Positions 51,101 to 63,272 of a stretch of 64,000 nt of DNA are shown here, piece by piece. The position numbers and the translations under genes are program-made. Source of the DNA: Rhabditoides inermis (Eukaryota > Nematoda > Chromadorea > Rhabditida > Rhabditidae); the NCBI GenBank assembly GCA_963966185.1, contig CAWZYM010000172.1:1360001-1424000 (forward strand). Direction: 5' to 3'. Within the stretch, counting starts at the first letter, position 1, and each line of letters begins with the position of its first letter. The notes beneath the pieces were generated by a model, which saw nothing but the letters and a program-made list of their open reading frames with translations, made no database searches and had not been told where the DNA came from.

Positions 51101-54100
51101 TCTAAGATGCACTAGAAGATGAGTTGGTTCGTTGGTTCCTAGATTCTCGTGCAGCAAAAGATCAAATTCAGTCCCTTCATTAGAACCAAGTCGATTCCTT
51201 TGTGGCCGATTCCTTGGTCTGCAGGGTTTTATGCACTTTTGAACGATCGCCACGTCTTCAGATTCAGTCGTGGTAGATTCTGAGAACTGTCAGTGATTCT
51301 AGACGTGTATCACTATGCGTTCGATTAGTCTCGACTATCTAACACTTTTCTACGATTTATTACGAATTTTCAAAGTTTTCGGTCCTTGAACCCGAATGGT
51401 GCAATGACCGTCTTTTTTTTCAATGGAAGTTGGCCGAAATTTCGGCCGTTGGCCGATATTTCGGCCGCCCATCGTCTGGTCGCTTACGACTCATTGGGAA
51501 TGTCATAACTTTCGTTTATGTCACAATTGAGAGTTGGATTTCATAATTTATTTATCAGTACACTCATATCATCTACTATGAATATTTTCAGAATTTTATC
51601 TAAGTTTTGAATTTTTTAAGTTTCCACCGCCTCCCCCTATAAAATTTGCTATGGTGTCTGCGTGTTTGTCGTTCCTCATTTGCACAGAGCTTCCCGCTAC
51701 AGCTACTGGAATGTGGTTTCAGACTCAAGCTCAGTTGGTACCTGAGATGCAGGATTCTATCTGACAGCTCATTTGCATAACTCCTTATAGGGGTTTACTA
51801 AGAATTCGCCAATCGAACATAGAATCTGACCGATGATTATTCTATGTAAAGTATGCTTCGTTTTTGAGTTACTGAGTTCTCCTTTTAGAGTTAGGCTACG
51901 GTAGAGATCGTGATTTAAATTTTAGTATTTCACCTCAATTGCATACCTCCAAATACAGTTAATTTGTATCTCTGTCAGTTTTGATGCTACAAGTAAACGA
52001 AAAAGTAAACAAGTTCAAAACTTATTCTAAATGTGTCTAAGATGCACTAGAAGATGAGTTGGTTCGTTGGTTCCTAGATTCTCGTGCAGCAAAAGATCAA
52101 ATTCAGTCCCTTCATTAGAACCAAGTCGATTCCTTTGTGGCCGATTCCTTGGTCTGCAGGGTTTTATGCACTTTTGAACGATCGCCACGTCTTCAGATTC
52201 AGTCGTGGTAGATTCTGAGAACTGTCAGTGATTCTAGACGTGTATCACTATGCGTTCGATTAGTCTCGACTATCTAACACTTTTCTACGATTTATTACGA
52301 ATTTTCAAAGTTTTCGGTCCTTGAACCCGAATGGTGCAATGACCGTCTTTTTTTTCAATGGAAGTTGGCCGAAATTTCGGCCGTTGGCCGATATTTCGGC
52401 CGCCCATCGTCTGGTCGCTTACGACTCATTGGGAATGTCATAACTTTCGTTTATGTCACAATTGAGAGTTGGATTTCATAATTTATTTATCAGTACACTC
52501 ATATCATCTACTATGAATATTTTCAGAATTTTATCTAAGTTTTGAATTTTTTAAGTTTCCACCGCCTCCCCCTATAAAATTTGCTATGGTGTCTGCGTGT
52601 TTGTCGTTCCTCATTTGCACAGAGCTTCCCGCTACAGCTACTGGAATGTGGTTTCAGACTCAAGCTCAGTTGGTACCTGAGATGCAGGATTCTATCTGAC
52701 AGCTCATTTGCATAACTCCTTATAGGGGTTTACTAAGAATTCGCCAATCGAACATAGAATCTGACCGATGATTATTCTATGTAAAGTATGCTTCGTTTTT
52801 GAGTTACTGAGTTCTCCTTTTAGAGTTAGGCTACGGTAGAGATCGTGATTTAAATTTTAGTATTTCACCTCAATTGCATACCTCCAAATACAGTTAATTT
52901 GTATCTCTGTCAGTTTTGATGCTACAAGTAAACGAAAAAGTAAACAAGTTCAAAACTTATTCTAAATGTGTCTAAGATGCACTAGAAGATGAGTTGGTTC
53001 GTTGGTTCCTAGATTCTCGTGCAGCAAAAGATCAAATTCAGTCCCTTCATTAGAACCAAGTCGATTCCTTTGTGGCCGATTCCTTGGTCTGCAGGGTTTT
53101 ATGCACTTTTGAACGATCGCCACGTCTTCAGATTCAGTCGTGGTAGATTCTGAGAACTGTCAGTGATTCTAGACGTGTATCACTATGCGTTCGATTAGTC
53201 TCGACTATCTAACACTTTTCTACGATTTATTACGAATTTTCAAAGTTTTCGGTCCTTGAACCCGAATGGTGCAATGACCGTCTTTTTTTTCAATGGAAGT
53301 TGGCCGAAATTTCGGCCGTTGGCCGATATTTCGGCCGCCCATCGTCTGGTCGCTTACGACTCATTGGGAATGTCATAACTTTCGTTTATGTCACAATTGA
53401 GAGTTGGATTTCATAATTTATTTATCAGTACACTCATATCATCTACTATGAATATTTTCAGAATTTTATCTAAGTTTTGAATTTTTTAAGTTTCCACCGC
53501 CTCCCCCTATAAAATTTGCTATGGTGTCTGCGTGTTTGTCGTTCCTCATTTGCACAGAGCTTCCCGCTACAGCTACTGGAATGTGGTTTCAGACTCAAGC
53601 TCAGTTGGTACCTGAGATGCAGGATTCTATCTGACAGCTCATTTGCATAACTCCTTATAGGGGTTTACTAAGAATTCGCCAATCGAACATAGAATCTGAC
53701 CGATGATTATTCTATGTAAAGTATGCTTCGTTTTTGAGTTACTGAGTTCTCCTTTTAGAGTTAGGCTACGGTAGAGATCGTGATTTAAATTTTAGTATTT
53801 CACCTCAATTGCATACCTCCAAATACAGTTAATTTGTATCTCTGTCAGTTTTGATGCTACAAGTAAACGAAAAAGTAAACAAGTTCAAAACTTATTCTAA
53901 ATGTGTCTAAGATGCACTAAAAGATGAGTTGGTTCGTTGGTTCCTAGATTCTCGTGCAGCAAAAGATCAAATTCAGTCCCTTCATTAGAACCAAGTCGAT
54001 TCCTTTGTGGCCGATTCCTTGGTCTGCAGGGTTTTATGCACTTTTGAACGATCGCCACGTCTTCAGATTCAGTCGTGGTAGATTCTGAGAACTGTCAGTG

Positions 54101-57100
54101 ATTCTAGACGTGTATCACTATGCGTTCGATTAGTCTCGACTATCTAACACTTTTCTACGATTTATTACGAATTTTCAAAGTTTTCGGTCCTTGAACCCGA
54201 ATGGTGCAATGACCGTCTTTTTTTTCAATGGAAGTTGGCCGAAATTTCGGCCGTTGGCCGATATTTCGGCCGCCCATCGTCTGGTCGCTTACGACTCATT
54301 GGGAATGTCATAACTTTCGTTTATGTCACAATTGAGAGTTGGATTTCATAATTTATTTATCAGTACACTCATATCATCTACTATGAATATTTTCAGAATT
54401 TTATCTAAGTTTTGAATTTTTTAAGTTTCCACCGCCTCCCCCTATAAAATTTGCTATGGTGTCTGCGTGTTTGTCGTTCCTCATTTGCACAGAGCTTCCC
54501 GCTACAGCTACTGGAATGTGGTTTCAGACTCAAGCTCAGTTGGTACCTGAGATGCAGGATTCTATCTGACAGCTCATTTGCATAACTCCTTATAGGGGTT
54601 TACTAAGAATTCGCCAATCGAACATAGAATCTGACCGATGATTATTCTATGTAAAGTATGCTTCGTTTTTGAGTTACTGAGTTCTCCTTTTAGAGTTAGG
54701 CTACGGTAGAGATCGTGATTTAAATTTTAGTATTTCACCTCAATTGCATACCTCCAAATACAGTTAATTTGTATCTCTGTCAGTTTTGATGCTACAAGTA
54801 AACGAAAAAGTAAACAAGTTCAAAACTTATTCTAAATGTGTCTAAGATGCACTAAAAGATGAGTTGGTTCGTTGGTTCCTAGATTCTCGTGCAGCAAAAG
54901 ATCAAATTCAGTCCCTTCATTAGAACCAAGTCGATTCCTTCGTGGCCGATTCCTTGGTCTGCAGGGTTTTATGCACTTTTGAACGATCGCCACGTCTTCA
55001 GATTCAGTCGTGGTAGATTCTGAGAACTGTCAGTGATTCTAGACGTGTATCACTATGCGTTCGATTAGTCTCGACTCTCTAACACTTTTCTACGATTTAT
55101 TACGAATTTTCAAAGTTTTCGGTCCTTGAACCCGAATGGTGCAATGACCGTCTTTTTTCAATGGAAGTTGGCCGAAATTTCGGCCGTTGGCCGATATTTC
55201 GGCCGCCCATCGTCTGGTCGCTTACGACTCATTGGGAATGTCATAACTTTCGTTTATGTCACAATTGAGAGTTGGATTTCATAATTTATTTATCAGTACA
55301 CTCATATCATCTACTATGAATATTTTCAGAATTTTATCTAAGTTTTGAATTTTTTAAGTTTCCACCGCCTCCCCCTATAAAATTTGCTATGGTGTCTGCG
55401 TGTTTGTCGTTCCTCATTTGCACAGAGCTTCCCGCTACAGCTACTGGAATGTGGTTTCAGACTCAAGCTCAGTTGGTACCTGAGATGCAGGATTCTATCT
55501 GACAGCTCATTTGCATAACTCCTTATAGGGGTTTACTAAGAATTCGCCAATCGAACATAGAATCTGACCGATGATTATTCTATGTAAAGTATGCTTCGTT
55601 TTTGAGTTACTGAGTTCTCCTTTTAGAGTTAGGCTACGGTAGAGATCGTGATTTAAATTTTAGTATTTCACCTCAATTGCATACCTCCAAATACAGTTAA
55701 TTTGTATCTCTGTCAGTTTTGATGCTACAAGTAAACGAAAAAGTAAACAAGTTCAAAACTTATTCTAAATGTGTCTAAGATGCACTAGAAGATGAGTTGG
55801 TTCGTTGGTTCCTAGATTCTCGTGCAGCAAAAGATCAAATTCAGTCCCTTCATTAGAACCAAGTCGATTCCTTTGTGGCCGATTCCTTGGTCTGCAGGGT
55901 TTTATGCACTTTTGAACGATCGCCACGTCTTCAGATTCAGTCGTGGTAGATTCTGAGAACTGTCAGTGATTCTAGACGTGTATCACTATGCGTTCGATTA
56001 GTCTCGACTATCTAACACTTTTCTACGATTTATTACGAATTTTCAAAGTTTTCGGTCCTTGAACCCGAATGGTGCAATGACCGTCTTTTTTTTCAATGGA
56101 AGTTGGCCGAAATTTCGGCCGTTGGCCGATATTTCGGCCGCCCATCGTCTGGTCGCTTACGACTCATTGGGAATGTCATAACTTTCGTTTATGTCACAAT
56201 TGAGAGTTGGATTTCATAATTTATTTATCAGTACACTCATATCATCTACTATGAATATTTTCAGAATTTTATCTAAGTTTTGAATTTTTGAAGTTTCCAC
56301 CGCCTCCCCCTATAAAATTTGCTATGGTGTCTGCGTGTTTGTCGTTCCTCATTTGCACAGAGCTTCCCGCTACAGCTACTGGAATGTGGTTTCAGACTCA
56401 AGCTCAGTTGGTACCTGAGATGCAGGATTCTATCTGACAGCTCATTTGCATAACTCCTTATAGGGGTTTACTAAGAATTCGCCAATCGAACATAGAATCT
56501 GACCGATGATTATTCTATGTAAAGTATGCTTCGTTTTTGAGTTACTGAGTTCTCCTTTTAGAGTTAGGCTACGGTAGAGATCGTGATTTAAATTTTAGTA
56601 TTTCACCTCAATTGCATACCTCCAAATACAGTTAATTTGTATCTCTGTCAGTTTTGATGCTACAAGTAAACGAAAAAGTAAACAAGTTCAAAACTTATTC
56701 TAAATGTGTCTAAGATGCACTAGAAGATGAGTTGGTTCGTTGGTTCCTAGATTCTCGTGCAGCAAAAGATCAAATTCAGTCCCTTCATTAGAACCAAGTC
56801 GATTCCTTTGTGGCCGATTCCTTGGTCTGCAGGGTTTTATGCACTTTTGAACGATCGCCACGTCTTCAGGTTCAGTCGTGGTAGATTCTGAGAACTGTCA
56901 GTGATTCTAGACGTGTATCACTATGCGTTCGATTAGTCTCGACTATCTAACACTTTTCTACGATTTATTACGAATTTTCAAAGTTTTCGGTCCTTGAACC
57001 CGAATGGTGCAATGACCGTCTTTTTTTTCAATGGAAGTTGGCCGAAATTTCGGCCGTTGGCCGATATTTCGGCCGCCCATCGTCTGGTCGCTTACGACTC

Positions 57101-57230
57101 ATTGGGAATGTCATAACTTTCGTTTATGTCACAATTGAGAGTTGGATTTCATAATTTATTGATCAGTACACTCATATCATCTACTATGAATATTTTCAGA
57201 ATTTTATCTAAGTTTTGAATTTTTGAAGTT
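30119..57230 (+). repeat. 935-bp satellite, 29 tandem copies
   Basis: Monomer starts fall at 30119, 31054, 31989, 32924 and on every 935 bp. The 27,112-bp length equals 29 x 935 minus 3, accounted for by a 1-bp loss near 48692 and a 2-bp loss near 55152. Each monomer opens with TCCACCGCC, then TATAAAATTTGCTATGG and GTCTGCGTG, like the head of the mobile elements. It holds two adjacent palindromes (GGCCGAAATTTCGGCC, and GGCCGATATTTCGGCC with one mismatched pair; 30863-30878 and 30882-30897 in copy 1). Copies differ at a handful of sites. No long open frame exists. Confidence 0.97.
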
Positions 57231-57491
57231 TCACCCGCCCACCCCCTATAAATTATGCTATGGTGTCTGTCTGTCTGTGTGTCGTTCCGCAGTTGTATCT
57301 CAAGTTGTAGTGTTCGTTGGGGGTTGAGGTATGGAAATTAGATCTCAGGTGGTGACCGCTCTGCATCGTTTACCTGAGGTCCTGATCTGACCGTTCCTTA
57401 TATGGGTTCTCCCTGGAAAATTTGCATATCTGAGAACATAGAATCTGAGATATGGCAAGTTCTATTAGAGAGGGCGCGCAGCGCCCTCTCT
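57231..57491 (+). mobile_element. short element closing the 935-bp array
   Basis: It starts TCACCCGCCCACCCCCTATA, then ATGCTATGGTGTCTGTCTGTC, a diverged copy of the monomer head. After ~200 bp it ends in a perfect hairpin: 11-bp arms AGAGAGGGCGC with a GCA loop at 57467-57491. It is either a minimal 261-bp element or the 3' end of one giant element that includes the array. Confidence 0.6.
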
Positions 57492-57837
57492 CTTGGGTTA
57501 AAATAAGGCTCGCGCCAGAATTTTCAAGTAGCGATATCCAAAGGACATGTTAGCAACAATGTGAAGTCTTCCAATTTATGTTAGTTAGATTCGCACGGTT
57601 CCATAGGGCAGATCACTAATTGACGGCATCTTTGTATCTTTTCTCCGAAAGAAGTTATGAGCGATCTCGCACTCGCACTAGGCGAAAGGCCAGCGTGTGG
57701 GTGGGTGTCGTTTCCAGTCACGCTAGCTGATAGCTAGCCCTCTGCTGGCGGGCGAGCGCGAGAGCACGCGAGAGAGCACGCTGTTTGGAGAGAGACAGAT
57801 GTACTTTGGTGGCTGCGATCAGTAGGAATTTAGTAAG
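57492..57837. other. unassigned spacer
   Basis: Moderately GC-rich sequence with a CTAGCTGATAGCTAG inverted repeat near 57722-57736. No gene, tRNA or element end is recognised. Confidence 0.3.
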
Positions 57838-59920
57838 GGGAGAGAGAAAGAGAGAACGAGAGAACGAGAGAACGAGAGAACGAGAGAACGAGAGAACGAG
57901 AGAACGAGAGAACGAGAGAACGAGAGAAAAGGAGAAAAAGAGAGGAGGGAAGGAGGGAAGGAGAGACGGAGAGAACGAGAGAACGAGAGAACGAGAGAAG
58001 GATAGAAAGAGAGAACGAGAGAACGAGAGAACCAGAGAAAGAGAGAAAGATATAAAAAGAGAACGAGAGAGCTAGAGAACGAGAGAAAGAGAGAAAGGGA
58101 GAAGGAGGGAAGGAGGGATGGAGAGAAGAAGAGAAGGATAGAAAGAGAGAACGAGAGAACTAGAGAACGAAAGAAAGAGAGAAAGAGAGAAAGAGATAAA
58201 GAGAGAACGAGAGAAAGCGAGAACGATATAACGAGAGAATTAGAGAACGAGAGAAAGAGAGAATGGGAGGAGGAGGGAAGGAGGGAAGGAGAGAAAGAGA
58301 GAAAGAGAGAACGAGAAAACGAGAAAACGAGAGAAAGAGAAAACGAGAGAAAGAGAGAACGATATAACGAGAGAGCTAGAGAACGAGAGAAAGAGAGAAA
58401 GGGAGAAGGAGGGAAGAAGGGATGGAGAGAAGAAGAGAAGGAGAGAAGGAGAGAACTAGAGAAAAAAGAGAAAGAGAGAAAGAGAGAAAGAGAGAAAGAG
58501 AGAAAGAGAGAAGAGAGAAAGAGAGAAAGAGAGAAAGAGAGAAAGAGAGAAAGAGAGAGAGAAAGAGAGAAAGAGATAATGAGAGAACGAGAGAAAGAGA
58601 AACCGATAGAAAGAGAAAACGAGTGAAAGAGAGAACGATATAACGAGAGAACTAGAGAACGAGAGAAAGAGAGAAAGTGAGAAGGCGGGAAGGAGGGAAG
58701 GAAAGAAGGAGAGAACGAGACAACGAGAGAACGAGACAACGAGACAACGAGACAACGAGACAACGAGAGAACGAGAAAACGAGAGCACGAGAGAACGAGA
58801 GAAAGAGAGAACGATATAACGATATAACGAGAGAAATAGAGAACGAGAGAAAGAGAGAAAGAGAGAAGGAGAGAAGGAGGGAAGAAGAGAAGGAGAGACG
58901 GAGAGAACGAGAGAACGAGAGAACGAGAGAACGAGAGAAGGATAGAAAGAGAGAACGAGATAAAGAGAGAACGAGAGAACGAGAGAACGAGAGAACGAGA
59001 AAACGAGAGAAAGAGAGAACAAGAGAAAGAGAGAACGAAAGAAAGAGAGAACGATATAACTAGAGAACGAGAGAACGAGAGGAAGAGAGAAGGAGGGTGG
59101 TAGGAGGGAGGGAGGGAAGAAGAGAAGGAGAGACGGAGAGACGGAGAAAACGAGAGAACGAGAGAACGAGAAACGAGAGAACGAGAGAACGAGAGAACGA
59201 GAGAACGAGAGAATGAGAGAAAGAGAGAAAGAGAGAAAGAGAGAACGAGAGAAAGAGAGAACTGGAGAACTAGAGAAAAAGAGAAAGGGAGAAGGAGGGA
59301 AGGAGGGAAGGAGAGAAGAAGAGAAGGAGACACGCGAGAACGAGAGAACGAGAGAACGAGAGAACGAGAGAACGAGAGAACGAGAGAACGAGAGAACGAG
59401 AAAACGAAATAACGAGAGAACTAGAGAACGAGAGAACGAGAGAACGAGAGAAAGAGAGAAAGGGAGAAGGGGGGAAGGAGGGAAGGAGGGAAGGAGAGAA
59501 GGAGAGACGGAGAGACGGAGAGAACGAGAGAACGAGAGAACGAGAGAACGAGAGAAAGAGAGAACGAGAGAAAGAGAGAAAAGAGAGAAAAGAGAGAACG
59601 AGAGAAAGAGAGAAAAGAGAGAAAGGGAGAAAGAGAGAACGAGAGAACGAGAGAACGAGAGAACTAGAGAACGAGAGAAAGAGAGAAAGGGATAACGAGA
59701 GAACGAGAGAAAGAGAGAACGAGAGAAAGAGAGAACGAGAGAAAGAGAGAAGGAAAGAAGGAGGGAAGGAAGGAAGGAGGGAAGGAGAGGAGGAGAGAAG
59801 GGGAGAAGGAGAGAAGGAGGGAAGGAATGGGAGGAGAGAAGGAGGAAAGGAGAGGAGGAGAGAAGGAAAGAAGGAGAGAAGGAGGGAAGGAATGGAAGGA
59901 GAGAACGAGAGAACGAGAAA
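57838..59920 (+). repeat. ~2.1-kb homopurine-dominated microsatellite
   Basis: Purine repeats built from GAGAGAAC, GAGAGAAA and GGAGGGAA units, broken only by scattered C and T. Blocks of GAAGGAGGGAAGG recur roughly every 140-290 bp. Both strands give long low-complexity frames (Arg/Glu/Asn or Leu/Ser/Phe) that I do not consider genes. Confidence 0.95.
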
Positions 59921-60027
59921 ATATCGAATAAATTTGAAATGAAATTGATGAAATAATGAGAGAAGAACATGTTACATGTATGAAGACGAGAGAGAAAATT
60001 TCTATGAAATTCAACAAAAGGACATAT
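59921..60027. other. AT-rich spacer
   Basis: Short AT-rich sequence between the purine tract and the fold-back element; nothing recognised. Confidence 0.3.
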
Positions 60028-60518
60028 ATTATCTTTTAAAAGTACTTCCGTAAAAAGTGTTGTTTGTGTTAACCTGATTCAAGAAAAGCGCATGCATATA
60101 TTATTAATTTTCGAAAAATCAAATCGTAAACACCTGAACATGAAAACTAACACAAACTTGCTCTTTCAAAACGTTGAATAATTTTTGAATAATTAATGTT
60201 GAATAATTCCATGTTTTATTTTTTTGACATTTTTATACCTGAAACATTGAGTCAAACAACATCACGAATAACATTTTATTTTACTGATAAACCATAAATA
60301 ATAAACCGCAAAAAACACTAAATAAACAAAACAATCGTATTATTCTGAATGTTACGTGTAACTATTCTATATTCGTTTGAAAGAGCAAGTTTGTGTTAGT
60401 TTTCATGTTCAGGTGTTTACGATTTGATTTTTCGAAAATTAATAATATATGCATGCGCTTTTCTTGAATCAGGTTAACACAAACAACACTTTTTACGGAA
60501 GTACTTTTAAAAGATAAT
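60028..60518. mobile_element. 491-bp fold-back element with near-perfect ~140-bp arms
   Basis: 60028-60173 and about 60374-60518 are inverted copies with almost no differences. Outer ends read ATTATCTTTTAAAAGTACTT and its complement. The central ~200 bp is AT-rich. The arms contain TGTTAACCTGATTCAAG and CATGCATATATTATTAATTT. No coding capacity. The near identity points to recent origin or correction between the arms. Confidence 0.75.
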
Positions 60519-61247
60519 GTAAACTATGGTTCGTTTTCGAGCTATTGAGATGCCCTTTTAGGGTAAGGGTACTGTAGGGTCGGTGATTTAAATTTTGATT
60601 AATGAGCTCATTTACATAATTCCAAATATGGTAATGTTGTATCTCAGTCAGTTTTGATGCCAAAGAGTCCAAACTTGGTATGTGACCTGGAGACAAGTCA
60701 GCGATGTTGTTGTTTACATGTTTGTCAACAAGTAAACAACTTTGTAAACAAATTTAAATTTTGTTTTGAACGTATCTAAGATGTTGTAGACCGAGAGGCG
60801 AGTTCAAAAATGTTGTTTACAGATGATGTAAACAAGTAAACAACTTTGTAAACAACCTGAAAATGTGTTTTAAAGATGTCAAATGTTTAGTAACATTCTT
60901 GGTGAGTTCAAAAATGTTGTTTACAGATGTTGTAAACAAGTAAACAAATATGTAAACAACCTGAAAACGTGTTTTAAAGGTGTATAACGTGTAGGAGACT
61001 TGGAGGCGAGTTCAAAAATGTTGTTTACATAAAGTGTAAACAAGTAAACAAATTTGTAAACAACGTTATATTGTCTTCATTTTTGGTATTCTGTCTTGTA
61101 ATGTACTTCTTAGTTAGATTAGAGGTTTGTGGACATATTTTAGTTCTGAAATTAGATTTGAGTGATGATTTCAGTTTTGATGTTTGAGAGTTGAGGCCGC
61201 CGAAGGCGGCCCTAGCCCGAGCGGCGCGCCAGCGCCGCTCGGGCTAG
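60519..61247 (+). mobile_element. 3' part of a satellite-related hairpin element
   Basis: The first ~150 bp is a diverged match to the middle of the 935-bp monomer (GTGATTTAAATTTT, then TATCTCAGTCAGTTTTGATGC against TATCTCTGTCAGTTTTGATGC). Three or four ~90-120-bp degenerate repeats with AAGTAAACAA and TTGTAAACAAC follow. The end has two hairpins and CTAG at 61244-61247. The head is missing, probably cut off by the fold-back insertion at 60028-60518 or lost before it. Confidence 0.6.
61195..61247 (+). repeat. double terminal hairpin
   Basis: First hairpin 61195-61211: GGCCGCC arms with a GAA loop. Second hairpin 61212-61247: perfect 16-bp arms beginning CTAGCCCGAGCGGCGC and ending in CTAG, with a GCCA loop. 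Confidence 0.88.
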
Positions 61248-63166
61248 TCGCCTGGCCGGCCTATATAAAATTTGCTATGGTCCTTGTGTGTTTGTCTGTC
61301 CGGGCACATAACTCAAGTCACACTGCACATTCACGGCTCATACTCTAAACTTAACAGTCTTCCTGTGACAGCATGCAATCGTTTCATTTTCACACACACA
61401 CCTCTACTTACCGTATGACTTTACTAACAACTTGACATAGCCTGAAAAAAACTATTTATCCAAATGCTCAGTCCACGTTTCTATATGAAGTTCCGAAACT
61501 TCAAACTTAGACTTAGCACAATATAGTGACTAGGCACAAGTCACTAGGACTCATTCCGATAACTCCTTATATGGGTTTATATAGAATTTTCAAAATTTCA
61601 GAAGGACATAACTCAATACTGAAGAAACTTTTCACACTCAAACTACAAATTTAATATCAACTAATCATTCTTAACAGACACACATTAGCATAGGTTCCTA
61701 TCTAATTTCCTTAAATGGGTTCACTAACAACTCGGTTCACTTCTATGTAAACCTACCTTCAAACCTCATATTTTTTCATGAAACTTGCACAGTAACATGA
61801 AACATGCATGTTATTCACAGTTTTTAAGTTTCGCTTCAAAAAACCAGTTCAAAAAAGTTTTACAGCATTTTTAATTTTCTGACAGGATCAATCACGTAAG
61901 ATGCAAAACGCAAAAACCTTGAATATCTTTGTTACTTTTAAAAACTAAAATTTCAAACTTCAGCTGATGATAGAAGACACTTGGCCGTTCACACCATTCA
62001 AATTTCAAGTGAAATACTCATTCCGTTTTCAAAATATAAATATTCAAATTTTCGTAGAAATTTTACATTTTTGATCATAACTTCTTTCATTTTCAATATT
62101 ATTTTTTCAAATTTTTATGATAAATCACTCTCTATGACACAATCAACACAAACACGTATGCTCAACCCTATTACTGAAAATAAAAATCATATTTCATCAT
62201 TCATTAGATCAACTGCAATCTTTTACTATCTAAGAGTTGAGACCTGGATTTTGCACAGTAATTCATAACTTAAAAACTAATATTTACTGACAAAGATTCA
62301 GATTTTTCGCTTCACTGTGGAAGGATTTCACTTTTTCAAAAAACTCTGATTTTCAACCAAATGTGGCTCATTTTTGCAGTTGAGCATATTGACCGCTGAC
62401 AGGATCAATCAGGTAAGATGCAAAACGTAAAATACAGTACAACTATGTTTCAACTTTATAGAAAAATGATTAATTATCTCATCCCTTGCACCAATGACAC
62501 CTTAGGGTCTGAGTACCTGCCAGGTACCATCTCACCTGTCGCCTCTCACATGTCACCTGAGATAAATTAGCATAAACTTCAAATTTCACTTTACGACCCT
62601 GTAACTTTTGTCTAGATGAGAGTTGACACCTGGATTTTTCTATTTAATTATCACTACCGTGAAACCTTTATTCATGAAATATTTCAGATTTGTATTTATT
62701 GTTTGAATTTTAATTAATTTTTCAATTTCCGCTTTTAATACTCAGAAATGTTATAAAATTTATAACTTTGTTATTTTTTTGAGGTAGAAGGTTCATACTT
62801 GGTACAGGTAACAAGTAAATAATTACAATTTTTTAGGTAAACAACTCAGGTCAACAAGTAAACAAAAATGTAAACAACTCCAAATCTCCTGATTTTGATA
62901 TCTAATCGATACTAAACCTTCAGGAGAGTTAAGGTATAGTGTTTACAGGTCATGTAAACAAGTAAACAAAACTGTAAACAAGTCCGAAACTGTAGATTTT
63001 GATATCTAAAGTGTACTAGACTCAATGAAGAGTTTGTATCTGATGTTTACATGACAAGTAAACAAGTAAACAAAGTTGAAAAAAAAACTCCAAAACTAGA
63101 GATTTTGATGTCTCATGTGTACTAGACCCATAGGAGAATTCAGATTTGAAGTTTTGATGAGTTAAC

Positions 63167-63207
63167 GCGGAGAGGCGAGCGCGCCGAAGGCGCGCGAGCC
63201 TCGGAGC
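63167..63207 (+). repeat. terminal hairpin 1 of element D
   Basis: Reading outward from a GAA loop: GCGCGCC arms, a tandem GA/GA mismatch, GAGGC arms, a GGA/GGA internal loop, then a GC/GC pair step. Confidence 0.82.
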
Positions 63208-63212
63208 GCAGT

Positions 63213-63231
63213 GCGGCGGCGAAGCCGCCGC
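63213..63231 (+). repeat. terminal hairpin 2 of element D
   Basis: Perfect 8-bp arms GCGGCGGC around a GAA loop. Confidence 0.85.
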
Positions 63232-63237
63232 CACTAG

Positions 63238-63272
63238 CGGGCCGGAGGCGAGCGAAGCGAGCCTCCGGCCCG
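63238..63272 (+). repeat. terminal hairpin 3 of element D
   Basis: Arms CGGGCCGGAGGC, a GA/GA mismatch, a GC step and a GAA loop. A CTAG lies just before it (63234-63237), and the next element starts with TC right after it. Confidence 0.85.

Larger units (their letters stand above)
61248..63272 (+). mobile_element. hairpin element D (~2.0 kb)
   Basis: It begins TCGCCTGGCCGGCC directly after the previous CTAG, followed by TATATAAAATTTGCTATGG and TTTGTCTGTCCGGGCACATA. The interior is AT-rich with repeated phrases such as GACAGGATCAATCA and GATGCAAAACG, and no credible gene. Its last 250 bp before the hairpins carries AAGTAAACAA repeats like the preceding element. It ends in three hairpins. Confidence 0.62.

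Noticed and set aside
30119..57230. CRISPR-like or gene-family array
   Set aside because: Units are 935 bp without spacers, and no unit carries a substantial open frame.
57819..59970. Long Leu/Ser/Phe-rich and Arg/Glu-rich frames of up to 504 codons
   Set aside because: They are translations of the homopurine microsatellite; no stop codons arise because the repeat units lack them.
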